From Bedellia somnulentella (Eukaryota; Arthropoda; Insecta; Lepidoptera; Bedelliidae), in the NCBI GenBank assembly GCA_963576735.1, contig OY755179.1:5456001-5520000 (forward strand): a DNA stretch of 64,000 bases, written 5' to 3'. The translations under genes were made by a program, and so were the position numbers. Below the pieces are notes generated by a model, which was not told where the DNA came from, searched no databases, and worked only from the letters and a program-made list of their open reading frames with translations. Shown one piece after another: positions 31,311 to 41,798 of this stretch (position 1 is its first letter; every line of letters starts with the position of its first letter).

Positions 31311-32389
31311 TTCAGGATCAATGCTACTACTTGTAAAGGTTGTTTATATTGGGATCATTGGTGGGTTCCACAGGTTGTGAGGAAGACTTGGAGATCTGGT
31401 CTTAATATCTTAAGTAACAACATACTTGATGCCAATCTGATGCTATTATCAGTTAGATTCCTCGCAAACCGGAGTTTGCTGAAGGCCCAATAGTATGCTA
31501 ATCGATCTCTGCAGTCTATCAAAACATGATTTTGAATTACGGTTTTTTTTTTTTTGAAGCGGACAGCTCCGTATTCGGCATGACTATGTCTGCTATCATT
31601 ATGTATGCCCTTGAAAGATAATAAGCTGAAAGTATTGTTATGAATTGATCAATCAGGTGTAATAGGTTCGATGTCAATCTGAGCAGAATAGTTGACTCGT
31701 AATTCTTATAAAAATAAAACGTGGTCATTGGTTAGTTATGCTGCATGCTTTTATATTGCTGTTTTTTTCCACTCTGTGCTACAAGTTTTATAATTTTGTT
31801 GCTCTCACCAGTCTTGGTGAGTCACCCACACTCTGGACATTGCTGGTACGCATTGATTTAGTTTAATATTACAAATACGATGCGTCAAGATTTGAGGCTT
31901 ATGACTATGTTTGATTTTTAAACTGGACTACTACAAATAAAATTACATATGAATGTATTGAGAACTTTGTAAGCGGTTTCCTCCCATTTTTGTTTTTATT
32001 AGTTACTACTTTAAGGATTTTCTGGGCAGAATATTGGCAGGTTTATACTATTATGGATCGGCGTCGAAAGATGAATGGCTCCGCGCCACCAAATCATTTC
32101 GTGCTGCACCACCTCGGATACATCTATTTTACATGAGCTTGAACCGTTAAATGGTCTCAAAAATATTTCAGCATTTCGTCAATGAAATTTACCTCGATCC
32201 AACACTAAACTAGCGAAGTTTAGTTTACTTTGACGCACTTGCAACTAGAAAAATAAATTATTTTCTGAAGTCTCTGGTTCGTAAAAAAATAAGTATGTTG
32301 CAGTCGTATGCCAAAGTGTTTAAAACTCTGTATGGGGGTGAAGTGAGATTATTGATAAATTGCTTGCCAACCTAATAGCTCTAAGTATC

Positions 32390-32713
32390 TTGCGACTTCC
32401 GCAAACAACTATTAAGACACTCTCCAACTTAGTAGTTCCAGTTGTCTCAAGGCTTCCGCAGCTTGAAGCCACTTGCCAAATCAGTAATTCGAGCTGTCTC
32501 GCGGCTTCCGCAGCCTGAGTGTCTCGCGGCTTCCGCAGCCTGAAGACTACTTGCTAACCAAATTCTTCCAAGTGTCTCGCGGCTTCCGCAGCCTGAAGAC
32601 TACTTGCCAACCAAGTTCTTCCAAGTGTCTCACGGCTTCCGCAGCCTGAAGACTTACTTGCAAATCAAGTTTTTCTAAAAGTCTCGCTGCTTCCGCAGCC
32701 TGGAGACTACTTA
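32390..32713. repeat. Minisatellite, unit about 52 bp
   Basis: Six to seven units with core GTCTCGCGGCTTCCGCAGCC followed by TGAAGACTACTTGCCAACCA and a short spacer. One unit is truncated to about 25 bp. Units near 32530-32640 are the most alike. Confidence 0.9.
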
Positions 32714-32965
32714 GTGCAATATGTGGAAATCATCTAGATAAACTAGAACTTAAAATACTTTGCATGCAGGGTTTCCGCAACCCAACATGTCAAAGTTGAT
32801 GCGTTAAGGCCCAGCCAAATAGGCAGGTCATTTTGTTCTGTTGTGATAATCGACCCTTAAGCTAAAATAAAGCTTATGTCGGTAAAATGAAGTTAACCGC
32901 CATGCATGTTTGCGATCTGTAACTGAAAAATTTCAAACATCCCCTTGAAAATTTAAGGGAAGGTT

Positions 32966-32988
32966 TATATATATATATATATATATAT
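32966..32988. repeat. (TA)n run
   Basis: About 11 TA units inside the LTR-like element. Confidence 0.9.
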
Positions 32989-33467
32989 TTTTATCTGCTT
33001 CTGCTTTGACTTAGAAGATTATGTTTTTAAATTGGGTCTAAAGTTATTTTAACTTCATTTTTAGTAGAATGTAATGTAGATGAAGTAGGTTTGTTTAAAG
33101 TTCTCTGCAAACCAGAATTGGGGCCCTCCGAGGGCTTGAATGAATATAAATAGTTCATATTTATGGATAATAAAAAAAAACACTGGTATATTCACCGGTA
33201 TAGTCACTAAAACCGTTTGTACATTTTAAAATATTTCATATATTTTTTATTTATTTTTTGCAACCAGACAATTGAAAGGAATGAGGAGTGTTAACCAAAA
33301 CTTTCATTGATTTTGGCAAAAAGCGAGATGTCATTCTCTAGGATTTTTAAAACTCTAGTCTCCAATGGATTGTAGTTCTGGCTCAGTATTTTCGTTCAGA
33401 CACTATGTAGTGATTCACTAGGTCAAGGCTACCAAGTTCGTCGAGATATACAGCTTAGAGTTCGTAG

Positions 33468-33737
33468 AGCTGTAGACTTGAACGGGAGCAGCCCTTGTGC
33501 GTTTGCACCATCTCCACTATCTTGGGTCCGCCTCGTAGCAGCCTCACGAAGATATGGTGATGGTGGTTGTAGAAATAAAAACAGTCTATTTGTTGACTTG
33601 GTTTACTGAATAAAGTTAGTCGCTGTCACATCTGTATTACATTTTTAAATTGACTTTAAGCAATATTAAATAAATCGTGAATATATTGTCTTAGTCCAAT
33701 AAGCTATTTGGGCGACCCACTCCCAATTCTCCAAACT
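33468..33737 (+). repeat. 270-bp direct repeat, right (LTR-like)
   Basis: Second copy of 31041-31310. It also includes the primer-like segment after the presumed LTR end, mutated to GGGCGACCC. That suggests a recombined tandem arrangement rather than a simple provirus end. Confidence 0.85.
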
Positions 33738-33850
33738 GAAATGAACATGTTGATAAGCAAATGAATATAATCGTTTAAAGTTCAATAAAATGCCACTTAC
33801 GGTCGTAGTAATGCCTCATAATTTGTAATCATCAATAGAAGTTTTACATA

Positions 33851-33958
33851 CTGGGTACTCTGAACACCAGGTGACAAAGTCACGCGATGTTCAGAAGCAT
33901 TAGCACCTCTGCCAACCCCTTCGGGGATATTCGGCGTGAACGTTTATGTTATATGTTA
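33851..33958 (+). mobile_element. SINE-A 3' fragment
   Basis: 5'-truncated. Keeps the CCCCTTCGGGG hairpin, GGCGTGAACG and a TTATGTTATATG tail. Confidence 0.85.
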
Positions 33959-33976
33959 AGTTTCACATGAACAAAA

Positions 33977-34340
33977 CTATAAAAGTTTGTTTGCATATAT
34001 CGAGGTAAGTGACAAAAAATCTTTTTTTGTATTACCAAAGGTGTGACATCTGTCTTTGCACCCATGTTTAGAACACAGTTTTCGTGCATTATAATATTGG
34101 TAAGGAAACATACCTGGTTTTATAACGCATCGATTCCTGAATCGACCGTTACCTGAACCTGTGCGGTTTTCCCTCATCCGTGTCGATGGGGTACGTTTAC
34201 CCTCTTCGTCACCAGCCGAGCTGATACGACTCAGAGGTCATTTGCCCCTAGGTTTTCATCGATGTCTCTCTCGGCCGCCACGCAGTCAGTTGTAGTAGAC
34301 TGCACGTGCTCTTGTACGTTTTCCATCACAATGGCACAAT
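33977..34340 (-). pseudogene. Transposase-like first exon remnant (family unknown)
   Basis: From an ATG near 34333 on the minus strand a frame codes for an acidic segment with TTTDCVAAERDIDENLGAND and stops at TGA. A shifted frame then reads SAGDEEGKRTPSTRMRENR and RNRCVIKPGMFPYQYYNARK, followed by the cysteine-rich CSKHGCKDRC and a stop at 33977. The C-x4-C...C pattern resembles N-terminal regions of some insect transposon proteins, but I cannot name the family. It lies downstream of the terminus-like repeat 34562-34745 on the same strand. Confidence 0.4.
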
Positions 34341-34561
34341 ACCACTGCACTTACACAGCACTAAGTGAAGTAAATAATTTTGACTTCACATCACGCGTTT
34401 TTATTTTAAAAAACAATAATTTGTGCCTAAATTACAAAAATAATATTGTAAACGGGTTAAGGCAATATTTAAATGAGCACTGAAGCTATTTTTTTACTTC
34501 ATTAATCGTAGATTATTTTTATATATTTGGAATTCAACCATCTTTGGCAAAAATTAACAAC

Positions 34562-34745
34562 GCTATGATTTGAAAATGGCGCCGACTTTGTTTGTTCGTT
34601 GTCTACGCCCCTTGCGGTGAATTTATATACTCAACAGATCAACCAATGGTACCTTCATTCAATGGGTATAGACCATAGACAAAAGTAAGATTAACAATGC
34701 ATTCTTCAAGAGCAGTGCTGTATGTTTTCTAGAGGCACATCAATA
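34562..34745 (-). repeat. Transposon end and promoter-like segment, shared with the 24-kb MITE
   Basis: Inverse of about 24055-24240: CAGCACTGCTCTTGAAG end, TATATAAATT and GGCGCCATTTTC. It sits upstream of the 33977-34340 remnant, as a transposon 5' end would. Confidence 0.7.
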
Positions 34746-34854
34746 GATTTTATTTGTATGTGTGTTTTATGGTATTAAATATATCTGTGAGTAAGAATCC
34801 CAGGCCAAAAATGATTAAATTGTACCAACTCAATCTGTATAAATATGCGTCTAG

Positions 34855-35018
34855 TTTGTGGGAGTACGTTAGAGCGCACGCTACTGCGGACTCACTCGCA
34901 CATAGCAGCGTCTCACTCATATTCCTACATCGCGGAGTGTAAATGTTTTTCGATTACACAAGATACAGATTATAAGTTGGTACACAGGGGTGTACTGGCC
35001 CGTATATCTTTGCTGATT
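34855..35018 (+). repeat. Dispersed repeat, copy 1
   Basis: Similar (inverted) to 55893-56075. Shared words include TGCGGACTCACTCGCACATA and TTATAAGTTGGTACACAG. Class unknown. Cut off on the right by a SINE-B. Confidence 0.75.
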
Positions 35019-35019
35019 C

Positions 35020-35245
35020 CACATACTCATGACTATAAATCCCTAGATGAGGTAGCCAGGGCTTTTTATAACAAATTCCTCTGACACTTCTGGTAGTTGA
35101 ATACGAAAAAGATTGTAAAATAAAGATTGATGGTGATGGGTCTCTAACCGCATCTTTGATAATCAATTAAAAGCCCCAATACCATCTCTTAGGAACACCC
35201 ATGGTAAGAAATAAGGTAGTGCAATTCTAACCCGACTAAAGACAA
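35020..35245 (-). mobile_element. SINE-B copy, old
   Basis: Diverged body with TGGTGATGGGTCTCTAACCGC and GGTAGCCAGGGC. The head end is weak. Confidence 0.75.
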
Positions 35246-35507
35246 GTAGAATGAAAAGATGATAAATGGCATTAACCTACTCCAAACATCAAATAAGACA
35301 TGGAATAACTACAATATGTACTACGCATAAGTGAATGAAGTTATTAAGAAAACCAATTAAATGGCAGACTAAATCTCTGAGGAATAAAAATAGGTACTGA
35401 AAAGTACGGAGAAACGTAGGCGGCGGTAATATTCTGTAAATTAGAAACGGTAAAAATTGCTTGCGCCTGTAGGGGCAGAAAAAAGGAAAATGGTTATTAA
35501 AAAAAAT

Positions 35508-35845
35508 GTCGCCGTTTATTTGCAGAGGTACCAATCCCTCTGAACTCACATGGCAGCGCCATCTTGTGTCCAGAGAAGGTACCCACATTTTGCTTGGACA
35601 GTGTACTCACGTGATAGCGGGCAGGCCTATCGCCGTTTTGTACGAATACACTGTCACATGGCTAAATACAACATAGCCATGTGGGTTTACTCACGATGTA
35701 TTCCCTCACCGTTAAAAATCATGATAAATTAACCACACATATGAATTTTAGAAAAGACAAATTGGTGTAGGACCGACCCGGGATTTGAACTCACGCCCTT
35801 ATGTTTACGGGCGGGTGTTCTACCCATTGGACTATCATGCCGTGT
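35508..35845 (-). mobile_element. SINE-A copy lacking the 3' hairpin
   Basis: Head and middle intact. At the 3' end GGTACCTCTGC passes directly to AAATAAACGGCG, so the CCCC/GGGG hairpin is deleted. Confidence 0.8.
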
Positions 35846-35991
35846 TTATATAATAGTAGGAATAACAAAATACTATTATTTATCTATCGAATGTGATTTA
35901 TCGTTCCGTTTAAACGTAAAAGTTTAAACTTTCCGTTTAGTGATTCAGTAGCCCTTTCATAACCTTAGGTGGATCTAAAAACCGGAGGCGG

Positions 35992-36085
35992 AGCACGAGC
36001 GCTGTTTCGTCACAATATCGATGAGAATGAGATGACAGTATTCGATACTATGTAAGCGCGAAAGAGATAGCTGTTGTATACGCTT
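35992..36085 (+). mobile_element. GTACGAGCG MITE fragment
   Basis: GAGCACGAGCGCTGTTTCGT, then GAGAATGAGATGACAGTATTC. Right end lost. Confidence 0.55.
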
Positions 36086-36676
36086 TGTTGGTGATATGCT
36101 GGATTCCAAAACATTTGATTCTTAAGCTCAGAAAACTCTGTTTTCACTTAAATATACGTAAAAAGTCGTCAGCAAAGTTAGTTTTATGACTAATAAAACG
36201 AAAAGAACAATAAAAGTCTGACTTAATGAACCTTTTAACTTTATTGTTCAGTTGAAGGGTTCTTTATGACTGTAGGTCAGTGAGCGGTGTCGGCTAAGAT
36301 GAATTTGCAAATTAGTTAAAGTGGCAGTATTAATTATTTAATTCATGGAATTTATAAGTTATCGAGCAAGATAAGTGATTTATTTCGTAATATTGTCAAC
36401 AATTTCAGGATTATATTGGATAGTTATTGACAGTAATATTATAATTAGTATAAATACAATAAATAAATGTTAATAGAAGTAACAGATGAGATACCAATGA
36501 GATGAATGGAGATAGTGTTGTTTTAAATTAACTGTATACAGCTTTATTTCTTAATATTGTCAGTATATCTTTAATAATTGATTTATTAAAAAAATTTGGT
36601 ACCCTTTTACAAATGTTACGGCACGCGGCGGGGCCTCTTCTCTATATTTTACCCTTTTGTATAATTAAACTATACC
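36086..36676. other. Unassigned sequence
   Basis: Nothing recognised. A short GC-rich word CACGCGGCGGGGCCTC at 36623 stands out. Confidence 0.45.
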
Positions 36677-36807
36677 TTAGCACGAGCGTTATTTTATCGA
36701 CACGATATCGGTTAGAATGAGATGGCTGTATACGATACTAAGTAAGTGCGTAAAAGATAGCTGTTTGATACCACGCAATAACTAGATAAAAGGCCGCTCG
36801 TACTAGC
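36677..36807 (+). mobile_element. GTACGAGCG MITE copy
   Basis: Starts TTAGCACGAGCG and ends CCGCTCGTACTAGC. Inverse of 23702-23833. Confidence 0.65.
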
Positions 36808-37002
36808 TATTGATTGTACAGGTTAAGCTTACGCTCTTTAGAGCATACTGCACAACATTCTACACGTGCAGCCTGTGGGCGAGATATTCTCGTATAGCGC
36901 TCTCCTTGTACAATATAATAATGCGTTTAGACAGCCTGTTGGGGCTGCCACGGTTCTGTAGCGCATCAGGGATGTTCGCGGACGCGAGAGTAGATTGGTT
37001 TT

Positions 37003-37243
37003 ACGCTCAGAATGTCGCTACCCCTTTCTACCCACGGGTGTCGTAAGAGGCGACTAAGGGTTTTGGGGCTTTTTATTGGATTTTTGGGCGATGCGGTTGG
37101 AGACCCATCACCAAAAACCTTTATTTTTACCATCTTTTCCCCACTCAACTTCCAAAAGTGGCTGAGGAATTTATAATTCCTCAGCTCTGGCTACCCCTTC
37201 TAGGGAAATATAGCCGTGAGTATATGTATGTATGTATGTATGT
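37003..37243 (+). mobile_element. SINE-B copy, head trimmed
   Basis: Begins at TCAGAATGTCGCTACCCC. Full body and (TATG)n tail. Confidence 0.88.
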
Positions 37244-37450
37244 ACCTACTAACATTTAAAAATAAGTACCACTAACATAATGAGTCTATATTACTTTATT
37301 AAATAAATGAATTATTATTATTATGCTGGGTTAAAAGGAATATTATTTATTTATATTATTAAAAAACAGGTTACAAATAATGATATTTGTATTTAATCTC
37401 TGTTTGGATGTTTGCGCTGCGCAACACGTAAGTATATTATGATTCCGTAT

Positions 37451-37730
37451 GTCGTGGCCATATCGTAAATTTAAACATATCATGGAATGATCGATCATTT
37501 CATGAAATGTTCAACTGTTTAGTGGCCATATGTTAAAAACCGTAGAGTTTGGATTGCATTTCACAGGTCGCCCTATTTCTACAATTTGGTCAAGCGTGGA
37601 TGACAAAATCGTTAAAAGTTGATGATTTTATGATCTGGTCAAATTAAGTTGGCCACATCATGATATGTGACTATTTCTTAAAATGATCGATCATTTCAGG
37701 TTGTATTTAATTCTACGATATGGCCATGAC
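37451..37730. mobile_element. MITE with GTCRTGGCCATATCGTA ends
   Basis: Ends GTCGTGGCCATATCGTA and its inverse TACGATATGGCCATGAC. Both sides hold the palindrome ATGATCGATCAT near the end. 280 bp, no coding. Confidence 0.75.
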
Positions 37731-37930
37731 ATATATATTTACCTCGGATTTTATCTTCACTTATTGCATAGACTGATTTGCAAACATGTTAGTAAATATT
37801 GACATTGGCTGCTGCATTGACAAGACGAGGCGTGAATTGCAATAAAAATGGGTACACATTCTGAATTGCATCTAAACTTCTGTGTTGGGATGAGCAATTA
37901 TACTAAAATGAATTAGGAATATATATTATA

Positions 37931-38155
37931 CCGTGTAGTGCCGGCTTAGAATGTCATTACCCCTTTCTACCCATGGGCTTCGTAAGAGGTGTATGGAGCT
38001 TTTGTAAAAAAAAATTGGGCGATGCGGTTGGTGTCCCATCACCAACGATACTTTATTTCTACCGTCTTGTTTTCTACCCCTATCAACTTCCAAACGTTGA
38101 GCTATGAAGCTCTGGCTACCACTTTTTGGGATTTATAGCCGTGTGTATGTATATA
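37931..38155 (+). mobile_element. SINE-B copy, diverged
   Basis: Head CCGTGTAGTGCCGGCTTAG, small deletions, tail GCCGTGTGTATGTATA. Confidence 0.8.
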
Positions 38156-39115
38156 ATAAGGAATAGTAAGGATAGGCAATTAATGAACGTGTGTGTGATC
38201 TAAAACAAATATATTAGTTGTAACTAGGTGCGCTTGGAGGACAACCGTTCCAATCGATATTGTCCTATCTATGTCTTGATGATCTGCATAAAGGTACTAA
38301 CTAAGCAGAAGAGCGCACTCACATAAATATGGTACACAATAATGCAATTTATAACCTTGCAATAAAGCTTATAATCTTTTGGACACTGTCAAGTAGAGAA
38401 TCGGACTAGAGGAGAGCCCGAACTAGAGGGGTATGTCCTGCTCGCGCAGTTGCCAGTCGAGATTAAGTTCAAAGAAAAACCAATTCAAACTACTTTTTAG
38501 GGAATATTTAAAAAAAACAGGCTACTGAGTATTCCTTTTTAATAAATTGATTTATTTATTATGATCGTCTATCAAGTTAGAGATAAAAAAATGTTTATTT
38601 ATTGGTAAAATCATATTTGTAACGGGTATCCCCATGGAAACCATATAAATAAGGTGTCCAAAATCATATTTTCGTCGTGTTTTTTATCATTTAACTAAGA
38701 AAATGGAGTTGGCAGAGCAAAATATGGTGAAAATTATTGTGACTTTTCTATTTCAAATAAATAATTTAAGTGAAATAAGGTGCCGTGTAGTGTCGGCTTA
38801 ACCTACCCTCGCATGGTAAGATAGTACTTCCATGATGATCTGAATTGACAGTGCTGTCGGAAAAAAACTAAGGAAAATCTTTTGGAGTGGCTCTATACGC
38901 TTTTTGTATACTTTATAAAATGGTGACCAGATTACTTAAGCATGCTCAAGTTTATTCCTTACGAGACTATAATATAAAAATTATATGTATATATATATAT
39001 ATATATATACATATAATTATATAAAATATAATATAATATAGCAAACATTTAATATACAAAGTTCTTAAATTCTTTTGTAGACGACATGAATGGCAACCCT
39101 GTGTTGGCTAGCAAT
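38156..39115. other. Unassigned, with a SINE-B head scrap
   Basis: 38782-38800 is an isolated SINE-B head (GCCGTGTAGTGTCGGCTTA). The rest is unassigned apart from an AT palindrome at 38976-39022. Confidence 0.5.
38976..39022. repeat. AT palindrome with (TA)n core
   Basis: AAATTATATGTATATA... mirrors ...TATATACATATAATTAT. Likely cruciform-prone. Confidence 0.8.
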
Positions 39116-39467
39116 GGCCTAGACCTCGTTTTTACAACCTACCCTTTTTATCTTTTAAATTGATAAAAGACATCAAACTCAACAACTTTGCCTAAGGAAT
39201 GGTTATCTAAAATATTGTAATTTTCAAAATAATTAATAATTAAAAAGTGTCGTACCTAGATCAAACTGAGAAAATATAGTGAGGTTCTTAGCCTCAGCTA
39301 AAATAAAAATAAAAAACATATGGTCAAATCACAAAATGTTTTTTTTTATTTCAGCTGAGGCTAAGAACCTCACTATACTTTCTCAGTTTGGACTAGGTAC
39401 ATTAGTTTGATGTCTTTTATTAATTTAAAATATAAAAAGGGTATGTTTTAAAAACGAGGTCTAGGCC
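39116..39467. mobile_element. Foldback element 1 (352 bp)
   Basis: Outer ends GGCCTAGACCTCGTTTTTA and its inverse. A second inverted block (about 39262-39303 against 39349-39390, GCCTCAGCT/AGCTGAGGC) forms the centre. The left arm has about 100 bp extra. No coding. Confidence 0.8.
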
Positions 39468-39472
39468 AAATT

Positions 39473-39712
39473 ATTAAGTATACATAATCAGCTTAAGCTT
39501 TTAGTTTCAGAACGAAATTGAATAAAATATTTTTATTATTAATATAATGAGTTCAGCTATGATCGTAAGTAAAAAGACTAATAGCCTAGATAACATAAGA
39601 TAATTAGCCTTTTTACTTACGATCATAGCTGAACTCATTATATTAATAATAAAAATATTGTATTCAATTTCGTTCTGAAACTAAAAGCTTAAGCTGATTA
39701 TGTATACTTAAT
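39473..39712. mobile_element. Foldback element 2, near-perfect hairpin (240 bp)
   Basis: Arms of about 110 bp (39473-39581 and 39603-39712) are nearly perfect inverse copies around a loop of about 20 bp. Begins ATTAAGTATACATAATCAG and ends with its inverse. Starts 6 bp after foldback element 1. Confidence 0.9.
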
Positions 39713-40502
39713 GTAATTAACTACTTGTTTTAATAAGTAATCTTATTATCAAAAAGTATGTAGCGACATTTAGTCACCCATCTTGCCTCGTCTTCGCGTC
39801 GGCTCTCGTTCACACCATGGCGGGTATTCTACAATTTATTGAAAGGCACTTGGCAATATAGAGCCCATTCAATACAAATTTACGAAAATACAATAATACT
39901 CAGGATTCAGTATTATAGATGTAATAAACAGATACAATATTCATTAGTATATATATAATAAACAATCTCACACCGTTTTATTATTATTTTGGGTTTTAAT
40001 GAAACATTTAAATATTAAATAAAACCTATACAGGTAATCTTCAAGTCTCTCTGTAGGTTCTAATATTACTGCCATTTATCGACTATAATCGGTACTTAAC
40101 GTTTGCCTTAAAACAAATTGATCTGAAAAATATTGTAACAGATATCCAGTTTAGCATAGAAAGTGTAAAAATATTCCAATTTTTACCACCTCACATTATA
40201 ATCCCAATAACTGTAAATCAGGGTTGCCATTGCAAAGATCCAAATTTGCCGATCTAGTTCATTTCTTTTATTACATCGTTTATCAGGCGTAATGATGGCG
40301 GTGCGGCAGTGTTGCCACACAAAACATTCGATTGCGGCTGCCGGTGGAAATTACGAGTGGTTCCTTTATGAGGGTTCGGTCGTTGATTACAATTTAGAAT
40401 AAAGTTGACTAAGCCTTCGTGATTTTTATAAAATTAGGTTTAATGTATTCATATAAAATATCGTTGTTTGGTGGGAATATTTCACTAATTCTTATAAATT
40501 TT
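39713..40502. other. Unassigned sequence
   Basis: No gene or known repeat recognised. Confidence 0.5.
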
Positions 40503-40743
40503 ACATAAGTACATATACTCACGGCCATAAATCCCAAAAAGGGGTAGCCAGAGTTTCAGAGCTAGAAGTTCCTCAGCCACATTTGGAAGTTGATAGAGTA
40601 CAAAATGGTAAAAAAAAGTATCGTTGCTGATTGTTCTCCAACCGCATCGCCCTAAATACATTTACAAAGCCCCATACCCTTAATCATCTCTTACGACACC
40701 CAGGGTAGAAAGGGGTAGTGTCATTCTAAGCACTACACGGCAA
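40503..40743 (-). mobile_element. SINE-B copy
   Basis: Nearly complete, head CACTACACGGCAA, about 10 bp missing near the head. Confidence 0.85.
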
Positions 40744-41327
40744 TTTAACTATGTATTTTTGGTTGTTTCAAATTGTTTGTAATGTTTTCATTTTTCAACC
40801 TTCTTCAAAAGAATAGAAACATTCTTCATTGCATGGCACAAAATATATATTTGCTAAAATACAGTTTTACAAAACAAAATATTATCGGTGGTCTTATCAC
40901 CAAAAGTCATCTCTTATAGGTGAAATTTGAATGAAAAGATTATTAAAACATGTAATCCACTTAATCTATATAAACTAATTTTAAGTTTTTATTTAAAACA
41001 AATAATATACATTTCTGAAATAATGTTACTAATACTAAACATAAGTACAATAAATTACAATGATTGTACGTATTTTAAGCTTACTTGTTAAATAATGGAA
41101 CGTCCAAAATCCTATAACCATCGATCGGCTGAAAAAAAGGTCTTCTTAAGTAACATCCATAAATAGTATTTTTAAAATTGCCTTTTCATGTTCATAAAGC
41201 CGCGGTATAAATCTTGGACGTAATACACGTAATAACGCAGACAATGGCTTTACACTCTTTGTGTAAAATATTGGTTTTATTTCCTGATTAAATTATATTA
41301 TTTAAATGAACATAAGTTAACTGTTAT
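40744..41327. other. Unassigned AT-rich sequence
   Basis: Nothing recognised. Confidence 0.5.
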
Positions 41328-41446
41328 TTTACCATCTTTTCCCCACTTAACTTTCCAAAAGTGGCTGAGGAGTTTTTAATTCCTTAGCTCTGGCTACCCC
41401 TTCTAGGGATTTATAGCCGTGAGTTTATGTATGTATGTATGTATGT
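41328..41446 (+). mobile_element. SINE-B 3' half
   Basis: 5'-truncated. Ends GCCGTGAGTTTATG plus (TATG)n. Confidence 0.88.
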
Positions 41447-41798
41447 AAATTAACTGTTACGTAAATAAATGTTGCTTTGAGCGTTCATGAAACGAATTAT
41501 TGATATTTACTTTAAATCTGTATTGTATCTTGGAATATAATCATATTTTTTCTTCTCATTAGCATACATTATAACTAAGGGATCAACAATTATCAATTTT
41601 TGGATATTTTATTTTCCATTCATACTACTAAAGTGAAGAAGTAATTAATGGTCCCAATTTGCCAAGCTCTTGCTCTAATTTAAGTAAAGATCTTATTAGA
41701 GGATTGAGCAATATACCTATAAATTATACAGTTTTATGGTGCTTTCAATACATATACATATATAATGTCGAAAATTTTCAAGCAATAATATATCTCTT

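Larger units (their letters stand above)
31311..33467. mobile_element. Interior of a non-coding LTR-like element
   Basis: 2.16 kb between the direct repeats with no substantial frame. It contains a minisatellite and a (TA)n run. It is best read as a non-autonomous LTR element, but the termini are not settled. Confidence 0.5.

Noticed and set aside
32390..32713. CRISPR-like array of regular repeats
   Set aside because: Repeat units are adjacent and the 'spacers' are also similar. It is a eukaryotic minisatellite.
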